From: Siccibacter turicensis LMG 23730
GTDB lineage: Bacteria; Pseudomonadota; Gammaproteobacteria; Enterobacterales; Enterobacteriaceae
Reading direction: 5' to 3'
Assembly (NCBI RefSeq): GCF_000463155.2
Contig: NZ_AWFZ01000017.1
Span: forward strand, 433,653 to 497,652
DNA length: 64,000 nt
This document shows, one piece after another, positions 58,763 through 64,000 of the stretch (its first letter is position 1; each line of letters starts with the position of its first letter). Below the pieces are notes generated by a model. The model ran no database searches and was not told where the DNA came from. It worked only from the letters and a program-made list of their open reading frames with translations. Position numbers and translations under genes: made by a program.

Positions 58763-58790
58763 GCGCGGCTTCGGCCGCGCTTATCATTTT
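58763..58790 (+). terminator. Terminator of yhdV
   Basis: GCGCGGC / GCCGCGC closing a stable TTCG tetraloop, followed by TTATCATTTT, 10 bases after the stop. Confidence 0.65.
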
Positions 58791-59218
58791 GCTTTATTAT
58801 GGTGCAGGACACTTTCATAAGGTAAAATTTTGGCATCACCATCGTTCATTACTCTCTTCCTTTTTTGCGTCCGCTTTTCCTCTCGTTGAGATCGCTATTT
58901 TTTTGTGTATCCCATCACACTCCCTGGCACCGCATTTTTCTTAATGTCATTCGCCGCGTAATTATCCGCAGACGATGCTTTCGCTACGTGACTATTTTGC
59001 TCCAAAATGTGGCGCAGGTTGAATTTTTGCACCGTTTAAGGGCGCTGAATTAATTTGTTCCTGTCTACACTGAGCATATTGCGCCTGGAATAGTCTTAAA
59101 CGGCCTCGCGCAAACCTGGCATTACCTTTGCTTAATAGAATATGACCAATGCCACAGACAGGTTAATGGCGTTTTCGCGCCGCACTTATAACGATAATTC
59201 AGCCACACAGGATGCTTT
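58791..59218. other. Long leader region of yhdWXYZ
   Basis: About 430 bases with a sigma-54-type promoter near the end (59117-59132) and room for upstream enhancer sites. TGCACC-type half sites occur (about 59027-59032), but no full NtrC site was clear. A 62-codon frame (58865-59053) has no ribosome site. Confidence 0.55.
59117..59132 (+). promoter_or_regulatory. Sigma-54-type promoter of yhdWXYZ
   Basis: TGGCATTACCTTTGCT fits the sigma-54 pattern TGGCAC-N5-TTGCW with one mismatch (T for C at the sixth base). GG and GC are at the correct spacing for -24/-12. It ends 86 bases before the yhdW ATG. NtrC control under nitrogen limitation fits the amino-acid uptake role. Confidence 0.75.
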
Positions 59219-60244
59219 ATGAAAAAGATGATGATTGCCACTCTGGTTGCTGCAGGCGCAATGCTGGCCGTTGCGAATCAGGCGCATGCCGGTGCTACGT
59301 TTGATGCCGTGAAAAAGAAAGGCTTCGTACAGTGTGGGATAAGCGACGGGCTGCCGGGTTTCTCCTATGCCGATGAGAGCGGTAAGTTTACGGGTATTGA
59401 TGTGGATATCTGCCGTGGCGTTGCCGCCGCCGTCTTCGGGGATGACACCAAAGTAAAATACACCCCGCTGACCGCTAAAGAGCGTTTCACCGCGCTGCAG
59501 TCAGGCGAAGTCGACGTGCTCTCCCGTAACACCACCTGGACATCATCCCGCGATTCCGGCATGGGGATGTCCTTTACCGGCGTGACCTATTACGACGGTA
59601 TTGGCTTCCTGACCCATAACAAAGCGGGCCTGAAGAGTGCAAAAGAGCTCGACGGCGCAACCGTTTGCATTCAGGCAGGCACCGATACCGAACTCAACGT
59701 GGCCGACTATTTCAAAGCCAACAACATGAAATACACCCCGGTAACGTTTGACCGCTCGGATGAATCCGCCAAAGCGCTGGAGTCCGGACGCTGCGATACC
59801 CTGGCGTCGGATCAGTCCCAGCTCTATGCCCTGCGCATCAAGCTCAGCGATCCGGCAGAGTGGATCGTATTACCGGAAGTGATCTCGAAAGAGCCGCTGG
59901 GCCCGGTTGTACGTCGCGGTGACGATGAGTGGTTTGCCGTGGTTCGCTGGACGCTGTTCGCCATGCTGAACGCTGAAGAGATGGGCGTGACGTCGAAAAA
60001 CGTGGATGAGAAAGTCGCTAACCCTGCGACGCCGGATATGGCGCACCTGCTGGGTAAAGAGGGTGATTACGGTAAGGACCTGAAGCTCGATAACAAATGG
60101 GCCTACAACATCGTGAAGAAAGTGGGCAACTACGGGGAAATCTTCGAGCGCAACGTGGGGTCTGAAAGCCCGCTGAAGATCAAACGTGGCCAGAACAATC
60201 TCTGGAACAACGGTGGTATTCAGTACGCCCCGCCGGTTCGCTAA
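59219..60244 (+). CDS. yhdW: Amino-acid ABC transporter periplasmic binding protein
   Basis: 341 residues, polar/general L-amino acid binding family (AapJ/BztA type). Signal peptide about 1-24 (cut at AHA), then the bilobed fold with QCGISDGLPGFSYAD near the start and GTDTELNVADYF in the hinge region. The frame is intact; E. coli K-12 yhdW is, from memory, annotated as impaired. First gene of yhdWXYZ. Confidence 0.93.
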   Translation: MKKMMIATLVAAGAMLAVANQAHAGATFDAVKKKGFVQCGISDGLPGFSYADESGKFTGIDVDICRGVAAAVFGDDTKVKYTPLTAKERFTALQSGEVDVLSRNTTWTSSRDSGMGMSFTGVTYYDGIGFLTHNKAGLKSAKELDGATVCIQAGTDTELNVADYFKANNMKYTPVTFDRSDESAKALESGRCDTLASDQSQLYALRIKLSDPAEWIVLPEVISKEPLGPVVRRGDDEWFAVVRWTLFAMLNAEEMGVTSKNVDEKVANPATPDMAHLLGKEGDYGKDLKLDNKWAYNIVKKVGNYGEIFERNVGSESPLKIKRGQNNLWNNGGIQYAPPVR

Positions 60245-60309
60245 TGCTCTGGCTGTAACGGGTACCGCTTCGGCGGTACCCAGCCCCACGTTTTAACTGA
60301 GGTTTCTCT

Positions 60310-61491
60310 ATGTCCCTTCGCCGCCCAGCCGTGAAAGGTGCACTGTCCCTTTCCAATCCTGCGGTTCGTGCCTGGCTGTTCCAGATAGCGGCCATCGCGA
60401 TAGTGGTGTTTGTCGCCGCCTGGTTAATCCATAACACCATCACTAACCTGAATAATCGCGGCATTACCTCCGGGTTTGCTTTCCTCGATCGCGCCGCTGG
60501 CTTTGGCATCGTTCAGCACCTGGTGGATTATCAACAGGGCGATACCTATGGCCGCGTATTTCTGGTTGGGCTGTTAAACACCCTGCTGGTTTCCGCGCTG
60601 TGCATTGTGTTTGCCTCCATCCTAGGCTTCTTTCTTGGGCTTGCCCGGCTGTCCGATAACTGGCTGCTGCGGAAGCTCTCTACCGTTTATATCGAGACGT
60701 TTCGTAATATCCCGCCGCTGCTGCAAATCTTCTTCTGGTATTTCGCGGTGCTGCGCAACCTGCCGGGCCCACGCCAGGCCGTCGGGGCGTTCGATCTGAT
60801 GTTTCTGAGCAATCGCGGCCTCTACATTCCCTCGCCGCAGATGGGGGAAGGTCTGGGCGCCTTTCTCGCCGCGCTGGTGATGGCGCTCGTCATCAGCTGG
60901 GGGCTGTTCCGCTACAACAGAACCTACCAGATTAAGACCGGCCAGCTGCGTCGGACATGGCCCTGGGCCATCGCACTGCTGGTTGGATTACCGGTAGTCG
61001 CGCACATGCTGTTTGGTGCAGCCCTGCACTGGGATATCCCCGCGCTGCGCGGGTTTAACTTCCGGGGTGGGATGGTGCTTATCCCGGAACTTGCCGCGCT
61101 GACGCTGGCGCTGTCGGTTTACACCTCTGCGTTTATCGCCGAGATCATTCGCGCCGGTATTTTGTCCGTACCGCACGGGCAGCACGAAGCCGCGCGCTCG
61201 CTGGCTCTGCCCAATCCAGTAACGCTGCGCCAGGTCATTATTCCGCAGGCGATGCGCGTGATCATCCCGCCGCTGACCAGCCAGTACCTCAACATCGCTA
61301 AAAACTCATCGCTCGCCGCAGCGATAGGCTACCCCGATATGGTGTCGCTGTTTGCCGGTTCGGTACTGAACCAGACCGGACAGGCTATCGAGACCATTGC
61401 CATCACCATGTCGGTTTACCTGGCCATCAGCCTCTCGATTTCACTGCTGATGAATATCTATAACCGGCGTATCGCCCTGGTTGAGCGTTAA
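60310..61491 (+). CDS. yhdX: Amino-acid ABC transporter permease, first subunit
   Basis: 393 residues, AapQ-type permease of the HisMQ group. About eight hydrophobic spans; the EAA coupling loop (EAARSLALPNPVTLRQVIIP) is near 296-315. It pairs with YhdY and the ATPase YhdZ. The gap after yhdW is 65 bases. Confidence 0.94.
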   Translation: MSLRRPAVKGALSLSNPAVRAWLFQIAAIAIVVFVAAWLIHNTITNLNNRGITSGFAFLDRAAGFGIVQHLVDYQQGDTYGRVFLVGLLNTLLVSALCIVFASILGFFLGLARLSDNWLLRKLSTVYIETFRNIPPLLQIFFWYFAVLRNLPGPRQAVGAFDLMFLSNRGLYIPSPQMGEGLGAFLAALVMALVISWGLFRYNRTYQIKTGQLRRTWPWAIALLVGLPVVAHMLFGAALHWDIPALRGFNFRGGMVLIPELAALTLALSVYTSAFIAEIIRAGILSVPHGQHEAARSLALPNPVTLRQVIIPQAMRVIIPPLTSQYLNIAKNSSLAAAIGYPDMVSLFAGSVLNQTGQAIETIAITMSVYLAISLSISLLMNIYNRRIALVER

Positions 61492-61500
61492 GGATCGATG

Positions 61501-62607
61501 ATGACAAAAGTACTTGTGTCACAGCCTGCACGCCCGTCTACCCTGGGGGTGTCCGGGCGCGCGCTGCAATGGATAAAGAAAAACCTGTTCTCCAGCTGGA
61601 GTAACAGCCTGCTGACGCTGGTGTGCCTGTGGCTGATGTGGGAGCTCATCCCGCCGCTGCTTAACTGGGCGCTTTTCCAGGCGAACTGGTTTGGCACAAC
61701 GCGGGCCGACTGTACCAAAGCCGGTGCCTGCTGGGTGTTCATACATCAGCGCTTCGGCCAGTTTATGTATGGGCTGTACCCGCACGATCAACGCTGGCGT
61801 ATCAACCTCGCGCTGATTATCGGCTTGCTCTCTATTGCCCCGATGTTCTGGAAAGCGCTGCCGCGCCGGGGTCGCTATATCGCCTGCTGGGCGGTGATTT
61901 ATCCGGTGGTGGTCTGGGTGCTGCTTTACGGTGGCATCCTCGGCCTGGAACGCGTGGAAACCCGCCAGTGGGGTGGTCTGACGTTGACGCTGATTATCGC
62001 GTCGGTTGGGATTGCCGGCGCGCTGCCGCTGGGGATTTTGCTGGCGTTGGGACGCCGGTCCACTATGCCGGTGGTGCGCATCCTGTCGGTAATTTTTATC
62101 GAGTTCTGGCGCGGCGTACCGCTGATTACCGTGCTGTTTATGTCTTCGGTAATGCTGCCGCTGTTTATGGCCGAGGGTACCAGCATCGATAAGCTGATCC
62201 GCGCACTGGTCGGCGTCGTGCTCTTCCAGTCAGCCTACGTCGCAGAAGTGGTGCGCGGCGGGCTGCAGGCGCTCCCGAAGGGTCAGTACGAAGCCGCCGA
62301 GTCGCTCGCGCTGGGCTACTGGAAAACCCAAGGGCTGGTGATCCTGCCCCAGGCGCTGAAGCTGGTGATTCCGGGCCTCGTGAACACCATCATCGCACTG
62401 TTTAAGGATACCAGCCTGGTCATCATCATTGGTCTGTTCGATCTCTTCAGCAGCGTACAGCAGGCCACGGTCGACCCCGCATGGCTCGGGATGTCGACGG
62501 AAGGGTATGTGTTTGCCGCACTGATCTACTGGATCTTCTGTTTCAGCATGTCGCGCTACAGCCAGCATCTGGAAAAGCGTTTTAACACCGGTCGTACACC
62601 GCACTAA
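61501..62607 (+). CDS. yhdY: Amino-acid ABC transporter permease, second subunit
   Basis: 368 residues, AapM-type permease. Hydrophobic spans throughout and the EAA loop [20 protein letters not shown] near 263-282. I chose the second of two adjacent ATGs (61501, MTKVLVSQP) because AAGGA then sits at proper distance; 61498 is the alternative. Nine bases separate it from yhdX, eight from yhdZ. Confidence 0.94.
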   Translation: MTKVLVSQPARPSTLGVSGRALQWIKKNLFSSWSNSLLTLVCLWLMWELIPPLLNWALFQANWFGTTRADCTKAGACWVFIHQRFGQFMYGLYPHDQRWRINLALIIGLLSIAPMFWKALPRRGRYIACWAVIYPVVVWVLLYGGILGLERVETRQWGGLTLTLIIASVGIAGALPLGILLALGRRSTMPVVRILSVIFIEFWRGVPLITVLFMSSVMLPLFMAEGTSIDKLIRALVGVVLFQSAYVAEVVRGGLQALPKGQYEAAESLALGYWKTQGLVILPQALKLVIPGLVNTIIALFKDTSLVIIIGLFDLFSSVQQATVDPAWLGMSTEGYVFAALIYWIFCFSMSRYSQHLEKRFNTGRTPH

Positions 62608-62615
62608 GGAATCTC

Positions 62616-63374
62616 ATGAGCAACTTAACATTACAGGCCAACGACGCGATGATTACGCTCGAAGCGGTTAACAAGTGGTACGGGCAGTTCCACGTACTGA
62701 AAGACATCAATCTGCACGTGAAGCAGGGCGAACGCATTGTGCTTTGCGGCCCGTCTGGCTCCGGAAAATCCACCACTATTCGCTGTATTAACCACCTCGA
62801 AGAGCATCAGCAGGGGCGCATTGTGGTGGACGGCATCGAACTGAACGAAGATATCCGCAATATCGAGAAAGTCCGCCAGGAAGTGGGTATGGTGTTCCAG
62901 CACTTCAACTTGTTTCCCCATCTGACGGTGCTGCAAAACTGCACGCTGGCGCCGATATGGGTGCGCAAAATGCCGAAGAAAGAGGCCGACGCGCTGGCCA
63001 TGCACTATCTGGAGCGGGTACGCATTGCCGAGCACGCCCATAAATATCCGGGGCAGATCTCCGGCGGGCAGCAGCAGCGCGTGGCGATTGCGCGCTCGCT
63101 CTGCATGAAGCCGAAGATCATGCTGTTTGACGAGCCGACCTCTGCGCTCGATCCGGAGATGGTGAAAGAGGTGCTGGATACCATGATAGGCCTGGCGGAA
63201 TCGGGGATGACAATGCTGTGCGTGACCCATGAGATGGGTTTTGCGCGCACGGTCGCCGACCGCGTGATCTTTATGGATCGCGGGGAAATCGTCGAGCAGG
63301 CGCCGCCGCAGGAGTTTTTCGCCAGCCCGAAATCAGAGCGAACCCGGGCATTTCTCTCGCAGGTTATTCACTGA
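62616..63374 (+). CDS. yhdZ: Amino-acid ABC transporter ATP-binding protein
   Basis: 252 residues, ATPase of the polar amino-acid uptake class. Walker [10 protein letters not shown] (near 48-56), signature SGGQQQR (near 149-155), Walker [12 protein letters not shown] (near 169-179) and the switch histidine in VTHEMG. Last gene of the operon. Some 280 bases without a gene follow, holding two terminators before the rRNA end. Confidence 0.96.
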   Translation: MSNLTLQANDAMITLEAVNKWYGQFHVLKDINLHVKQGERIVLCGPSGSGKSTTIRCINHLEEHQQGRIVVDGIELNEDIRNIEKVRQEVGMVFQHFNLFPHLTVLQNCTLAPIWVRKMPKKEADALAMHYLERVRIAEHAHKYPGQISGGQQQRVAIARSLCMKPKIMLFDEPTSALDPEMVKEVLDTMIGLAESGMTMLCVTHEMGFARTVADRVIFMDRGEIVEQAPPQEFFASPKSERTRAFLSQVIH

Positions 63375-63473
63375 TAGAACCTGGTTTCCCCCGCCGGCAT
63401 TGTTCAATCAGCACGGCGGTTGTGCCGGGAAGACCGACGAAGAGCTAATCCCCATACTACTAAGTCGAAACGC

Positions 63474-63500
63474 AAAAGCCCGCCAGAAGCGGGCTTTTTT
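63474..63500. terminator. Terminator between yhdZ and the rRNA operon
   Basis: AAGCCCGC / GCGGGCTT with a 5-base loop, a T-run on the plus strand and TTTT on the minus strand. It can serve yhdWXYZ and back up the rRNA terminator. Confidence 0.8.
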
Positions 63501-63618
63501 ATGACGCTTGCAGGACGGGTTCAGACTGGAGATACCGGCTACTTTTGCGTGCGGTTAGGCGTATCGTTACTTCATCTCAGACTGGCTGGCAACGTTACGG
63601 GTGGCATAGCGCAGATAC

Positions 63619-63649
63619 AAAAAAGCCCGCGATTACGCGGGCTTTTTTG
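63619..63649. terminator. rRNA operon terminator
   Basis: GCCCGCG / CGCGGGC with an ATTA loop, extended by six A-T pairs to 13 bp. On the minus strand it follows the last 5S gene within 9 bases and ends in a T-run. It is the main rRNA terminator, symmetric and likely bidirectional. Confidence 0.92.
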
Positions 63650-63657
63650 TTTATTTG

Positions 63658-63777
63658 ATGCCTGGCAGTTCCCTACTCTCGCATGGGGAGACCCCACACT
63701 ACCATCGGCGCTACGGCGTTTCACTTCTGAGTTCGGCATGGGGTCAGGTGGGACCACCGCGCTACAGCCGCCAGGCA
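63658..63777 (-). rRNA. rrfF: 5S ribosomal RNA, distal copy
   Basis: 120-nucleotide 5S gene complete on the minus strand. Ends TGCCTGGC... and ...GCCAGGCAT pair as the terminal stem. It is the last gene of an rRNA operon in the 5S-tRNA-5S order known from E. coli rrnD (rrfD-thrV-rrfF), which also lies beside yhdZ. Confidence 0.97.
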
Positions 63778-63815
63778 AATTCTTTTCTAACGTGCCGAAC
63801 ATTAACCAAATAAAG

Positions 63816-63891
63816 TGGTGCTGATACCCAGAGTCGAACTGGGGACCTCACCCTTACCAAGGGTGCGCTCTACCAACTGAGCCATATCAGC
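63816..63891 (-). tRNA. thrV: tRNA-Thr (anticodon GGT)
   Basis: 76 nucleotides including the encoded CCA. The acceptor stem starts GCTGATA, the D-loop has AGTTGGTAGAGC, the anticodon loop is TTGGTAA, and the T-arm has GTTCGACTC. It lies between two 5S genes, as thrV in E. coli rrnD. Confidence 0.98.
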
Positions 63892-63935
63892 ACACTAATT
63901 CTTCAAAACCTGATTTTTTCAGATTTCTTAATTTG

Positions 63936-64000
63936 ATGCCTGGCAGTTCCCTACTCTCGCATGGGGAGACCCCACACTACCATCGGCGCTACGGCGTTTC
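63936..64000 (-). rRNA. rrfD: 5S ribosomal RNA, proximal copy, cut by window edge
   Basis: The 3' 65 nucleotides of a 5S gene on the minus strand, identical to the same part of the distal copy. The rest, and the 23S and 16S genes, lie beyond the window. Confidence 0.97.

Noticed and set aside
58865-59053. 62-codon frame before yhdW
   Set aside because: No ribosome site, unusual composition, and it lies in the control region of the sigma-54 operon.

Overview
The window is a chromosome segment of a gram-negative enteric bacterium (Enterobacteriaceae). The proteins are near-identical in length and motif to Escherichia coli K-12 orthologues recalled from memory (Fis appears identical over its 98 residues). 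Gene order follows the E. coli gltB-to-rrnD segment, with differences that suggest an Enterobacter/Leclercia/Lelliottia/Klebsiella-like relative. Coding regions are GC-rich and a few intergenic or accessory stretches are AT-rich. Species cannot be fixed from the sequence alone.

Layout. 1-4009: glutamate synthase gltB (5' end cut off by the window edge) and gltD. 4051-9470: the sialic acid operon nanA-nanT-nanE-nanK-nanQ on the minus strand, with its repressor gene nanR behind it and three GGTATA operator repeats in front of nanA. 9810-12308: an accessory autotransporter adhesin-like gene. 12401-16049 (minus): sspB-sspA, rpsI-rplM, zapE. 16258-19384 (plus): zapG, degQ, degS. Then mdh (minus), argR (plus, with ARG boxes), two tandem yhcN-type genes and yhcO. 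22699-28471: an SSADH-type aldehyde dehydrogenase beside the aromatic-acid efflux genes aaeB-aaeA-aaeX and their LysR regulator aaeR. 28515-40867 (minus): tldD, yhdP, rng, maf, mreD, mreC, mreB, csrD. 41179-47200 (plus): msrP-msrQ, aroQ, accB-accC, yhdT-panF. 47212-50585: prmA, a periplasmic alpha-carbonic anhydrase, dusB-fis. 50808-58201: an MHYT-GGDEF-EAL membrane protein, then acrS divergent from acrE-acrF. 58531-63374: yhdV and an amino-acid ABC operon (yhdWXYZ) behind a sigma-54-type promoter. 63658-64000 (minus): the distal end of an rRNA operon, read 5S, tRNA-Thr(GGT), 5S.

How it works together. Most genes are housekeeping: nitrogen assimilation (gltBD, yhdWXYZ), translation (rpsI, rplM, prmA, dusB, tRNA/5S), fatty acid and cofactor supply (accBC, panF, aroQ), envelope and cell shape (mreBCD, yhdP, zapE, zapG, degQ, degS), periplasmic repair (msrPQ) and efflux (aaeXAB, acrEF). 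Accessory content relative to E. coli K-12 consists of single genes set between conserved ones: the autotransporter, a second yhcN, the aldehyde dehydrogenase, the carbonic anhydrase and the MHYT c-di-GMP protein. I see no CRISPR array, prophage, transposase, integrase or toxin-antitoxin cluster, and no multi-gene module that I would call a new system. The most interesting leads are the compositionally mosaic autotransporter, the dehydrogenase next to the aromatic-acid exporter, the MHYT protein between fis and acrS, and the sigma-54 site before an intact yhdW.
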